Below, piece after piece: positions 25,862 to 32,573 of a DNA stretch of 44,893 bases. This DNA is from Pseudomonadota bacterium (GTDB taxonomy: Bacteria > Pseudomonadota > Alphaproteobacteria > Micavibrionales > UBA2020). The stretch is taken from positions 1-44,893 of the forward strand of contig JAEXMB010000042.1 in assembly GCA_023444705.1 (NCBI GenBank), written 5' to 3'. The notes below the pieces were generated by a model that was given only the letters and a program-made list of their open reading frames with translations, made no database searches and had not been told where the DNA came from. Numbering within the stretch: position 1 is the stretch's first letter; every line of letters starts with the position of its first letter. The position numbers were made by a program, and so were the translations under genes.

Positions 25862-27061
25862 TCAGGGCGTCTTGATAACGCGCGCCCCGGCCGTGCCGGC
25901 CTTGGCCACGCGCGCCAATACGGCGTCCGCCTCGGAAAGGTCGGCCAACGGGCCCAGCTTGACGCGATAAAGCGTCTTGCCATTGATGGTCACGGGGTCG
26001 ATGCGCGTCGGCGCGATCTGCGACAATTCGCGGCTGAGGCGGTCGGCGTTGTCTTTCACGCCAAACGATCCCGCCTGAACGAACAGGCCGGTGGGTGCCA
26101 CGGGTTCGACCTGCACGACGGGGTCGGGCATAAAGCGTCCCTTGTTGTCGACGTGGCCGCTGAAGGCCTGCTGGCCGGGCGGCGTGGCGGCAGGATCGGC
26201 CGTACCGGCAATCTTGCGGCGGCTACCCTCAACGGGACTGAAGGTCGTTGCGCGCGCATCGGCACGGTTGAGTTCCTCGACCGTGATGGTCGGCGTGCGC
26301 AGGCTTTCAGGCAGCATCGGGTCCTGCTCGGCGCTGACGAAGCGGCCTGCGGGCATGTTGCCGCGCAGGCTGTTGCTGTCAAAGCTGGCCTGTTGCAGGC
26401 GCGGCACATCGTTTTGGGCGATCATGGCGACAGGCTTGGTCTGAGCAGCACCCGCGCTGTCAGGCAGATTGTTCAGCTCGGCCAGCGTGATGCGCGATGT
26501 ATCCATGCCGCGCTGTGCGGCCGTTGCGATCTTGCGGCTTTCTTTTTCCAGCACTTCAAGACGCACGCGCGCGGTCCCCTGCCCGATAAAGCCCAGCAGT
26601 TCCGCCGCGCGCTTGGACACGTCGATCACGCGGCCTTTCTTGAAGGGGCCGCGGTCGTTGATACGCACGACGATGGAGCGGCCGTTTTCAAGGTTGGTCA
26701 CGCGCACCAGCGAGGGCATTTGCAGGGTGCGGTGCGCTGCGGTCAATTCATTCTGATCGTAAACTTCGCCGTTGGCGGTGCGCTTGCCGTGGAAAGTAGG
26801 CCCGTACCACGACGCCACGCCGGTTTCGCTCTTGCTGAAATCTTCGCTGGGATAGTACCAGTCGCCGCCGACCTGATAGGGTTTGCCGACCTTGTAGGTG
26901 CTGTTGGGCACTTGCTCGCCCGGCCAGGTCACCTGCTTGGCGTAATGCGACGCAAGGTTCGTTTCGGCGCAGCCTGTCAGCAGGACGGACAGACACACAG
27001 CCGCCAGCCATGCAGAGGGGCGGGTAACGCGCGGAGAACGGGTGAAAAACAGCATCGGCAT
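25862..27061 (-). CDS. rlpA: RlpA-like septal lytic transglycosylase lipoprotein with SPOR domain
   Basis: A 399-residue outer-membrane lipoprotein. The signal peptide ends in a lipobox (LLTG then Cys31). The double-psi beta-barrel RlpA domain covers about 80-175: GVASWYGPTFHGKRTANGE at 81-99, then AAHRTLQMP and the catalytic-type INDRGPF near 141-147. A long Ala/Pro/Asp-rich linker is followed by a SPOR domain (about 322-399) that should bind denuded septal glycan. Characterised RlpA proteins cleave naked glycan strands at division. Its neighbours mltB and dac are also peptidoglycan enzymes. Confidence 0.94.
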   Translation of the reverse strand: MPMLFFTRSPRVTRPSAWLAAVCLSVLLTGCAETNLASHYAKQVTWPGEQVPNSTYKVGKPYQVGGDWYYPSEDFSKSETGVASWYGPTFHGKRTANGEVYDQNELTAAHRTLQMPSLVRVTNLENGRSIVVRINDRGPFKKGRVIDVSKRAAELLGFIGQGTARVRLEVLEKESRKIATAAQRGMDTSRITLAELNNLPDSAGAAQTKPVAMIAQNDVPRLQQASFDSNSLRGNMPAGRFVSAEQDPMLPESLRTPTITVEELNRADARATTFSPVEGSRRKIAGTADPAATPPGQQAFSGHVDNKGRFMPDPVVQVEPVAPTGLFVQAGSFGVKDNADRLSRELSQIAPTRIDPVTINGKTLYRVKLGPLADLSEADAVLARVAKAGTAGARVIKTP

Positions 27062-27166
27062 GCCTTTTTGTCAGGGGCAGTCAGACTGCGGTTGCAGGGC
27101 GGAAAAACCAGTGTTCACACTAGCCAATCCCACAACGTAAATCCAGCCTTGCAGCCCGAAAAAGGC

Positions 27167-28273
27167 TTAATTGTTGAGCCCGCTCCCGGTGGTGTGGATA
27201 ACCTCTGCCGCGGGTGCTGCCTTGGCGGGTTTGGGCTTGGGGGTAGCGGCTTTTTTCGCCGGTTTGGCAACGGGTGACGCGCTTTTGCCTGTGCGGATAT
27301 GATCCGACAGCAAGCCGACGGCAGTGCCGAAATAGCTTGAACGGTTCCATTTCAAAATGACTTTATAGTTGTCATATACAATAAACGCACGCCCTGATGG
27401 GCCGTCAGGCTGGATCAGCGACGCCTTGATCGTATCGCTGTTAGCCACCTGCGCATCGTTGAGTCCGCGCACATTGAGGTTGCGCCAGAAGCTCAGCGGG
27501 TATTCCTGATCCACCCCCAAAAGCTTGCGGTTGAAGTTCTGCGGCAGGCGCACTTCGTGTCCCCAGCCCTGCCCGCGCTTCCACCCGCTTTGCGACAGGT
27601 AATTGGCGGCAGAGGCAAAGACATCGGCCTGCGTATCCCAGATATCGCGCTTGCCATCGCCGTTGTAATCAACGGCAAAGCGCAAAAAGCTCGACGGCAT
27701 GAACTGGCATTGCCCCATCGCTCCCGCCCATGATCCCTTGAAGCGGTCAAGCGCGATGTGATCCTCGTCAAGGATTTTCAGCGCCTTCATCAACTCGCTG
27801 CGGAAAAACTCCGCACGGCGGCCGTCATAGGCCAGCGTTGCCAGCGCGTCGACGATCTTGTAGCCGCCGGTGATCGAACCATAGCTGGTTTCAACCCCCC
27901 ATAGCGCAACGATGACGGCAGGATCGACGCCGTACTTATCGCCGATCTGCTCCAGCAGTTTCTTGTTGTTGAGATAGCGCGTGCGGCCCTTGTCCTTGCG
28001 GTCGGCACTGACCACACTGTCGAGGTATTGGTCAAGCGTGCGGGTCTTTTCAGGTTGCTTGCGGTCCAGCTCGATGATGCGGGGAATGGGTTGCAGGGTA
28101 TCGGGCAGCGCTGCATTCACAGTGGCCTGCGAAATGCCGCTGGCCACCGCCTCGCGCCGCAACTCGCCCAGCCATGTTTTGAAATCGCGCGCCTGTGCCT
28201 GCGTGTGCGGCATCGCCAGAATGCCGATCGCCATACCCGCCGCCAGTACCAGACGCCATGCCTTCGTGATCAT
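27167..28273 (-). CDS. mltB: Lytic murein transglycosylase, MltB family
   Basis: A periplasmic lytic transglycosylase of 368 residues. The start MITKAW at 28273 has AGGGG about 6 bases upstream; the upstream in-frame ATG at 28321 would disturb the signal peptide. Residues 1-28 are the signal peptide (cleavage near QAQA-RD). The catalytic Glu128 lies in WGVETSYGS, and MGQCQFMPSSFLRFAVDYNG and the WDTQADVFASAANYL block are typical of the SltB/MltB fold. There is no lipobox, so it is likely soluble. A Lys/Pro/Ala-rich C-terminal tail follows. It heads the minus-strand cluster and is separated by about 105 bp from rlpA. Confidence 0.94.
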   Translation of the reverse strand: MITKAWRLVLAAGMAIGILAMPHTQAQARDFKTWLGELRREAVASGISQATVNAALPDTLQPIPRIIELDRKQPEKTRTLDQYLDSVVSADRKDKGRTRYLNNKKLLEQIGDKYGVDPAVIVALWGVETSYGSITGGYKIVDALATLAYDGRRAEFFRSELMKALKILDEDHIALDRFKGSWAGAMGQCQFMPSSFLRFAVDYNGDGKRDIWDTQADVFASAANYLSQSGWKRGQGWGHEVRLPQNFNRKLLGVDQEYPLSFWRNLNVRGLNDAQVANSDTIKASLIQPDGPSGRAFIVYDNYKVILKWNRSSYFGTAVGLLSDHIRTGKSASPVAKPAKKAATPKPKPAKAAPAAEVIHTTGSGLNN

Positions 28274-28383
28274 TTTACCCCTAAACCCCGTGTGGCGCCG
28301 ATGCGCCGTTAAACCCCTCACATATATAGATTTAATCGTTTCAGGGGTGCGAAGTCAAAGCAATTCGGGCGCAACTTTGCCCG

Positions 28384-28412
28384 TTGCCCTGCGCACACGG
28401 GCGCGATATAAA
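28384..28412 (+). promoter_or_regulatory. Candidate promoter of tRNA-Ser
   Basis: TTGCCC at 28384-28389, a 17-base spacer and TATAAA at 28407-28412 lie about 31 bp before the tRNA. Spacing is ideal and the -10 is close to consensus. It probably also feeds the small lipoprotein gene 32 bp after the tRNA. Confidence 0.55.
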
Positions 28413-28442
28413 GGGGCCATCAAACCGCACGCACTTTTATAC

Positions 28443-28532
28443 GGATGGGTGGCCGAGTGGTTTATGGCTCTAGTCTTGAAAACTAGCGTAGGTGTAAGCT
28501 TACCGTGAGTTCGAATCTCACCCCATCCGCCA
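28443..28532 (+). tRNA. tRNA-Ser (anticodon UGA)
   Basis: A class II tRNA with a full cloverleaf. The acceptor stem GGATGGG (28443-28449) pairs with CCCATCC (28522-28528), the discriminator is G and CCA is encoded (28530-28532). The anticodon stem CTAGT/ACTAG encloses loop 28475-28481 with anticodon TGA at 28477-28479, reading UCN serine codons. A long variable arm follows, and the T arm is GTGAG/CTCAC with loop TTCGAAT. Confidence 0.98.
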
Positions 28533-28564
28533 TCTCCTCTTTTCCCGCATTGCATAGGCCACAG

Positions 28565-29026
28565 ATGAAAAGAATTGCCATTCTCTTCGTTGCTCTCGCA
28601 ATTTCCGCCTGCGCGCCGACGACGACCACGATGTACTATAAAAAAGGCGCGCAGCTGGCGACGACACAGCAGGTCTATGACAGTTGCAAGATCAGCTCGC
28701 TCAAGGAAGTGCCGCAGAACATCGTCACCGATTACTACCCCGGCCATTACGATCCGGGCCGCCTGAGTTGCCATACCTATGCCTATGGCTATGCCGATTG
28801 CCAGCGCATCGGCGGCTATTCCACCCCGCCGACAGTGACGCACCGCGACACCAATCAGGGCCTGCGCAACCGCTTCATGCAACGCTGCATGGGTGACAAA
28901 GGTTATTCCCTGATGACCTTCCCCTATTGCAAGGATGGGCAGGTCGGCTATAACCCGCTCAACCGCGCCCCGCCGCTCGACCAGATCTATTGCATCCAGC
29001 AGGGCGCCCCACAATTGCAGGATTGA
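28565..29026 (+). CDS. Small putative lipoprotein, unrecognised
   Basis: A 153-residue exported protein. The start at 28565 (MKRIAILFVALAIS) gives a clean signal peptide followed by a lipobox-like ISAC with Cys near residue 17, so it is probably a lipoprotein. The mature part is rich in Tyr, Gly, Pro and Cys (at least seven further Cys), which suggests disulfides. Small lipoproteins with a C-terminal CMGDKGY-like phrase occur across alphaproteobacteria, but I cannot name a characterised family. The gene follows the tRNA by 32 bp. The longer frame beginning inside the tRNA is not credible. Confidence 0.78.
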   Translation: MKRIAILFVALAISACAPTTTTMYYKKGAQLATTQQVYDSCKISSLKEVPQNIVTDYYPGHYDPGRLSCHTYAYGYADCQRIGGYSTPPTVTHRDTNQGLRNRFMQRCMGDKGYSLMTFPYCKDGQVGYNPLNRAPPLDQIYCIQQGAPQLQD

Positions 29027-29045
29027 AAAAAGGACCGCGCAATTA

Positions 29046-29393
29046 TCATGCGCGGCCTTCCAGCTTGTCCGTTTGCGCCTTGAACCACGCGACGACATCC
29101 GGCCTGCGGCCCTGCATCAACTTGCCCCAGTTGTTGTTGCGCAACACGGTTTTGCCATCCATGCCCCACCACGTATCCACGACGTACAGAAACACCCACG
29201 GATTTTTCTTCGCCGCGCAGGAGAGAATAAAGGTTTCGCACTGGTAAAAGTAATGCGGCCCGTGATGGCCGTGGCGGTTGCGTTGCCATGATACACTGCC
29301 GCTTTCCCATTGATACGCGCGCAGGCCGGGATTGGCGGCCGCATGAACTCGCCCGAATACGTTTGAGAAGCGGATATCGTTGAAACCGGTCAT
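29046..29393 (-). CDS. Unrecognised 115-residue protein under a fluoride riboswitch
   Basis: I do not recognise this protein. It is the only gene in a minus-strand unit led by a promoter, fluoride aptamer and intrinsic terminator (29418-29561), so it should be induced by fluoride. The start at 29393 has GAGGAAAGG about 6 bases upstream, and third codon positions are GC-rich like real neighbours. The protein is soluble-looking, with no signal peptide or membrane helix. It has seven Trp (29, 36, 66, 75, 76, 89, 103), a His-rich patch HGHHGPH at 41-47, two Cys (52, 59) and a basic C terminus. It is not CrcB/Fluc (which has four membrane helices), CLC-F, enolase or pyrophosphatase. A fluoride-tolerance role is inferred from regulation only. 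Confidence 0.75.
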   Translation of the reverse strand: MTGFNDIRFSNVFGRVHAAANPGLRAYQWESGSVSWQRNRHGHHGPHYFYQCETFILSCAAKKNPWVFLYVVDTWWGMDGKTVLRNNNWGKLMQGRRPDVVAWFKAQTDKLEGRA

Positions 29394-29417
29394 TCAGGCC
29401 CTTTCCTCGCGGGCATG

Positions 29418-29440
29418 AAAAACCCGCCGTTGCGGCGGGT
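29418..29440 (-). terminator. Intrinsic terminator of the fluoride riboswitch
   Basis: On the minus strand an 8-bp perfect stem (ACCCGCCG with CGGCGGGT, arms 29433-29440 and 29422-29429) with a 3-base loop is followed by five U (29418-29422). It lies after the aptamer and before the ribosome-binding site of the 115-residue ORF. An upstream GGCGGG (29451-29456) can pair with the same arm as an antiterminator. Confidence 0.88.
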
Positions 29441-29469
29441 AAAAGAAGCTCCCGCCACGCTTTGTTGCG

Positions 29470-29523
29470 CCGCAGGAGTCATCAGCCATGTTAGCGGCGG
29501 TTATGAGGGAGAACTCCATTCCC
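29470..29523 (-). promoter_or_regulatory. Fluoride riboswitch (crcB motif)
   Basis: The minus-strand RNA reads GGGAAUGGAGUUCUCCC, then AUAACCGCC, then GGCUGAUGACUCCUGC, matching the conserved backbone of the fluoride riboswitch (Rfam crcB, RF01734). All helices form: GGGA (29520-29523) with UCCC (29507-29510); GCC (29496-29498) with GGC (29485-29487); and the long-range GGAGU (29513-29517) with ACUCC (29475-29479). The AUGG, GUUC and GCUGAUGA residues that build the ion pocket are present. It begins about 4 bases after the predicted transcription start and is followed by a terminator, so it is likely an ON switch. The one visible deviation is CCUGC in place of the common CCUAC. Confidence 0.93.
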
Positions 29524-29533
29524 TGTTCTTCTG

Positions 29534-29561
29534 ACTATAAAAAATATTTCACGCAAGTCAA
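29534..29561 (-). promoter_or_regulatory. Sigma70-like promoter of the fluoride riboswitch unit
   Basis: On the minus strand TTGACT (29556-29561), a 16-base AT-rich spacer and TATAGT (29534-29539) form a strong promoter. Predicted start is near 29527, just before the aptamer. Confidence 0.8.
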
Positions 29562-29649
29562 TATTCCTGCGGCTGCCCACTGGCCACTTGCATGGCGGCG
29601 CATGACCTCATACACTCGGGCATCTGCATTCATTCTCCGGAGAAACCCC

Positions 29650-29994
29650 ATGCGTAACGCCCTTCTTCACTGGATCCTCAGCGCCTTTGCCGTCTGGGTC
29701 GTCTCGGCGCTTGTTCCCGGCTTTCAGATCGCGGGCGCGGGTTCGGCGCTGCTGGCCGCACTTGTCATTGGCCTTGTCAACGGCACCATCGGGTTTTTCC
29801 TCAAGATCGTTACCTTCCCCATCACGGTGCTGACCTTTGGCCTGTTTCTGTTCATCATCAACGCACTGACGTTGTTGATGTCGACAGCTATCGTACCGGG
29901 TTTTGACATTGCGGGCTTTGGCGCTGCCTTTATCGGTGCGATCGTTCTGTGCCTGGTCAACGTGGTCCTGCGCGCGGTTCTGGGCGGCAAATAA
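29650..29994 (+). CDS. Phage holin family 4 / YvlD-like membrane protein
   Basis: A 114-residue inner-membrane protein of the YvlD/DUF360 family (PF04020, 'phage holin family 4'), found widely in bacteria and not a phage remnant. Four hydrophobic helices are seen (about 5-22, 28-48, 53-75 and 88-110), with the family wording LVIGLVNGTIGFFLKIVTFP and TFGLFLFIINALTLL. The start at 29650 has CCGGAGA upstream; the longer frame has no support. It is divergent from the fluoride-switch unit, and the aptamer is on the opposite strand, so I do not think it is fluoride-regulated. The function is unknown. Confidence 0.88.
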   Translation: MRNALLHWILSAFAVWVVSALVPGFQIAGAGSALLAALVIGLVNGTIGFFLKIVTFPITVLTFGLFLFIINALTLLMSTAIVPGFDIAGFGAAFIGAIVLCLVNVVLRAVLGGK

Positions 29995-30221
29995 GCCCGA
30001 CAGCATTGAAAAGGCTCGATTAAGGCAGAAATGCTATTTTCTTGCTATTTAGCAGAATATCCGGCAGAATAGATGCATTCGAGATTTTAGTTTCTGACTT
30101 GTTTTCCTGCCTTCGGGCGTTCTCCAAGACATCGCTGTTATTTTCGGATGAAACGTATGCGCAATGGTTGCGCCTGCGTTGGCACGAAAGTGCGTTTCTA
30201 TGTCTAAAAGGAGAGCATTCA

Positions 30222-30425
30222 ATGGCTCAAGGTACTGTTAAATGGTTCAACTCGACCAAAGGTTTTGGTTTTATCCAGCCCGAAGCCGGCGGCAGCGATG
30301 TGTTCGTTCACATCAGCGCGGTTGAACGTGCAGGTCTGCGCACCCTCAACGAGGGCCAGAAGATCAGCTACGAAATCCAGAGCGAGCGTGGCCGCGACAG
30401 CGCGACCAACCTGCAAGCCGCTTAA
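30222..30425 (+). CDS. Cold-shock protein (CspA family)
   Basis: A 67-residue single cold-shock domain, an RNA chaperone and antiterminator. The start at 30222 has AAAAGGAGAG upstream; the longer frame from 30042 lies in the leader. RNP1 is KGFGFI and RNP2 is VFVHIS, both intact. About 200 bp of AT-richer leader precede it, as expected for cold-inducible csp mRNAs. It ends at a strong terminator. A close paralogue lies convergently 420 bp downstream (most residues identical through VFVHISAVERAGLRTLNEGQK). Confidence 0.96.
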   Translation: MAQGTVKWFNSTKGFGFIQPEAGGSDVFVHISAVERAGLRTLNEGQKISYEIQSERGRDSATNLQAA

Positions 30426-30448
30426 CAGCGTCTGAAAGATTTCACGAC

Positions 30449-30486
30449 AAGCCCTGCAAACCCTATGGTTTGCAGGGCTTTTCTTT
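30449..30486 (+). terminator. Rho-independent terminator after the first csp gene
   Basis: A perfect 14-bp stem (30449-30462 with 30467-30480, core GCCCTGCAAACC), loop CTAT and a T-rich run to 30486. Confidence 0.95.
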
Positions 30487-30565
30487 GCCCTCGTACGGGG
30501 AACCGCACCCCCCGCCCAAACGTTTGCCTGATGTAGCGTCAAACCACCAAGCAAGGAGACCCGTC

Positions 30566-30763
30566 ATGGAAAACGTCAACGATCCCAAACGTGATGATGT
30601 CGACCGCGCCTCGGCCGATTCCTTCCCCGCCAGTGATCCGCCCGCCTGGACCAAAACCACCGCGGTGCCGCACGACGAGGACATCAAGAAAAAAGAAATC
30701 GAAAAAGAAGAAAAAGATAAAAAAGAGAAATCGGGTGGCTGCGGCAATTGCGGTTGCCATTAA
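30566..30763 (+). CDS. Small acidic/basic protein with SFPASDPPAW motif and Cys-rich tail
   Basis: A 65-residue protein beginning MENVND at 30566 with a very good AAGGAGA site 8 bases upstream; the frame upstream of this lies in the preceding terminator and is not coding. Residues 12-25 carry ASADSFPASDPPAW, a motif I know from many short uncharacterised proteobacterial proteins. It is followed by a charged Lys/Glu coiled-coil-like run (about 38-55) and a C-terminal GGCGNCGCH with three Cys and one His, possibly a metal knuckle. It sits alone between two terminators and between two csp genes. The function is unknown. Confidence 0.82.
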   Translation: MENVNDPKRDDVDRASADSFPASDPPAWTKTTAVPHDEDIKKKEIEKEEKDKKEKSGGCGNCGCH

Positions 30764-30784
30764 CCCCGCCTGAACGGCACAAGA

Positions 30785-30818
30785 AAAAAGCCCGCCATCT
30801 TGCGATGACGGGCTTTTT
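30785..30818. terminator. Bidirectional rho-independent terminator
   Basis: AAAAAGCCCG and CGGGCTTTTT form the outer stem, extended by CATC/GATG with one C-A mismatch, around a TTGC loop. A and T tracts on either side allow it to end both the 65-residue gene and the convergent second csp gene. Confidence 0.92.
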
Positions 30819-30847
30819 CGTTTCAGCCGGAATAAACCGGCGAAAAC

Positions 30848-31051
30848 TTATGCTGCTTGCAGGTTCGACGCTGCGGGGCGGCCACGCTGTTCCTCGATTT
30901 CGAAGGACACTTTCTGACCTTCGTTGAGGGTACGCAGACCTGCGCGTTCAACCGCGCTGATGTGAACGAACACATCTGCGCCGCCGTTGTCAGGCTGGAT
31001 AAAACCAAAACCTTTGGTTGCGTTAAACCATTTAACAGTACCTTGAGCCAT
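30848..31051 (-). CDS. Cold-shock protein (CspA family), second copy
   Basis: A 67-residue cold-shock domain protein, near-identical in its first two thirds to the convergent copy at 30222. RNP1 KGFGFI and RNP2 VFVHIS are intact. Two adjacent ATGs are possible: AAGGAGG is only 2 bases before the one at 31054 but 5 before that at 31051, which I prefer and which also matches the paralogue's MAQGTV start. Some 250 bp without a gene lie upstream, AT-rich, probably promoter and cold-shock leader. The C-terminal third (EEQRGRPAAS) has diverged from its partner. Confidence 0.95.
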   Translation of the reverse strand: MAQGTVKWFNATKGFGFIQPDNGGADVFVHISAVERAGLRTLNEGQKVSFEIEEQRGRPAASNLQAA

Positions 31052-31305
31052 CATGGCCTCCTTGTAGAAAAAGCACTCTCGTGCAACTCAATTACCCATG
31101 CCTGAGGAACATGGACAACCCGAATATCCGATAGCGACGTCGATGGTGAGCCTTGGATAATCCAGAGGTGCAAGCCAGAACTTCAGTCTCGAATATGATT
31201 GAATTATGCTGAAATTACCGAAATAGCAAAGAATATTTTGCCTTATTGCGTTAAATAACTGCGATTTTGTAAAAAAATTAGCCCCAAAAGACCAATTATT
31301 GCGGC

Positions 31306-32496
31306 TTATTGCCCTGCATCAACCAATTGGCGACTAATGATGCGCTGCGCAAAGGGAATACGCGCGGCCAGCTTGTGCAAACCAAAGCGCATTGCACCTG
31401 CCAACGGGTCGCGGCGGGTGAACAGCGTGGCGATGAAATTGGTCGCCAGATACAGCGGACGGGTCGCCAGACGGTGCTGGCGGGTATATTGGGCCAGCAA
31501 GGCGCCACTGGCGTAGTCATGGCCGCGCGCCTGTGCGCGGGCGATGATGGCGCTGATGGTTTCAACGCTGCGCAAGCCAAAGTTAAAGCCGTGTGCTGTG
31601 ACCGGATGCATGCCGACGGCCGCATCGCCCGACAAAATAAATGATGGCGCATGAAACGCCGTGGCATAGGTCGCCATCAGCGGATAGGAATGGCGCTTGC
31701 CCGCCATCTTCATCTTGCCGTGGCGGCCTTCAAACCACTGGTTGATCCTGGCCGCATAAGCATCGTCGTCAAGTGCAAGCAATGCGCGGGCCTCGTCCTT
31801 TTCGACCGTCAGCACGGCCGAGCAATGCCTGCCCGCCAGCGGCAGGATGGCCAACGTGCGATCGGCCTGAAACCATTCGTAGGCCGTATCGTTGTGCGGC
31901 TTGTCATGCGCCATCTTGCACAGGATCATGATCTTGTTGAAATCGAGCTTTTCGGTGTCGATGCCCAGCATGGCGCGCGCGGGTGAAAAGCGGCTGTCCG
32001 CCGCCACGATCAGGCGGCCCGCAATGGTGCGGCCGTCATCCAGCGTCACCTGCCCGCCGGTCTCAGACGTTTCAACGCCCGTGACCTCGCAGCCAAACAA
32101 CAACGTCACATTGTCGCAGGCCAGCGCGGCATCATAGGCGGCCTTGCGGATGATATGGTTTGGCACCATGTAAGACAGGCGGTCCCTGCCCGTGCCTGCC
32201 GCCGCAAAGGACAGCGGCGTTGCGAATTTTTTATTAAGGACATGGGCGGTCTTGATCTGCCCGAGGTCGTGTTTGGCAATCGCAGGCCAGATGCCAAGGT
32301 TTTTCAGCAATCCTACCGAGCGATGCGTCAAAGCAACCTCGCGCCCATCCTCGGCAGGATGCGCGACTTTATCCTGCGGCTGTTTTTCAATCACAGTGCA
32401 GGCAAGCCCCAGCCCCGACAGGCTGACAGCCATCGACAGGCCCGCAGGCCCTGCACCGATAATGACGATATCCGTATTTTGCGATTTTTTAGACAT
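31306..32496 (-). CDS. ubiM: FAD-dependent ubiquinone-biosynthesis hydroxylase, UbiM-like
   Basis: A 396-residue flavoprotein monooxygenase of the UbiH/UbiF/VisC/COQ6 family, hydroxylating the ring during ubiquinone synthesis. The start MSKKSQ at 32496 precedes the dinucleotide fold GAGPAGLS (about 14-21) directly. The second FAD motif is SGDAAVGMHPVTAHGFN (about 290-306), whose MHPVTAHGFN wording differs from the HPLAGQG of UbiH/UbiF and matches the UbiM branch known from Neisseria and alphaproteobacteria. No other ubi gene is nearby. The family is sure; the UbiM subfamily and the ring position are inferred from the motif. Confidence 0.85.
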   Translation of the reverse strand: MSKKSQNTDIVIIGAGPAGLSMAVSLSGLGLACTVIEKQPQDKVAHPAEDGREVALTHRSVGLLKNLGIWPAIAKHDLGQIKTAHVLNKKFATPLSFAAAGTGRDRLSYMVPNHIIRKAAYDAALACDNVTLLFGCEVTGVETSETGGQVTLDDGRTIAGRLIVAADSRFSPARAMLGIDTEKLDFNKIMILCKMAHDKPHNDTAYEWFQADRTLAILPLAGRHCSAVLTVEKDEARALLALDDDAYAARINQWFEGRHGKMKMAGKRHSYPLMATYATAFHAPSFILSGDAAVGMHPVTAHGFNFGLRSVETISAIIARAQARGHDYASGALLAQYTRQHRLATRPLYLATNFIATLFTRRDPLAGAMRFGLHKLAARIPFAQRIISRQLVDAGQ

Positions 32497-32573
32497 GGCT
32501 GCACACTCTTTTGAAGCTGCGCCTAATATAGTCCGCCCGGCGGAGCGGTTCAACCCGCCCCGCCGTAGCCGGA

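Noticed and set aside
29415..29534. 39-codon plus-strand ORF across the fluoride aptamer
   Set aside because: It has no ribosome-binding site, and the sequence is fully explained by the aptamer and terminator on the other strand.
29650..29994. Four-helix membrane protein next to the fluoride switch as CrcB/Fluc
   Set aside because: Its sequence is YvlD/holin family 4, lacks Fluc motifs and is transcribed away from the riboswitch.
29650..29994. 'Phage holin' name as a sign of prophage
   Set aside because: No other phage gene is present, and this family is a common chromosomal membrane protein.
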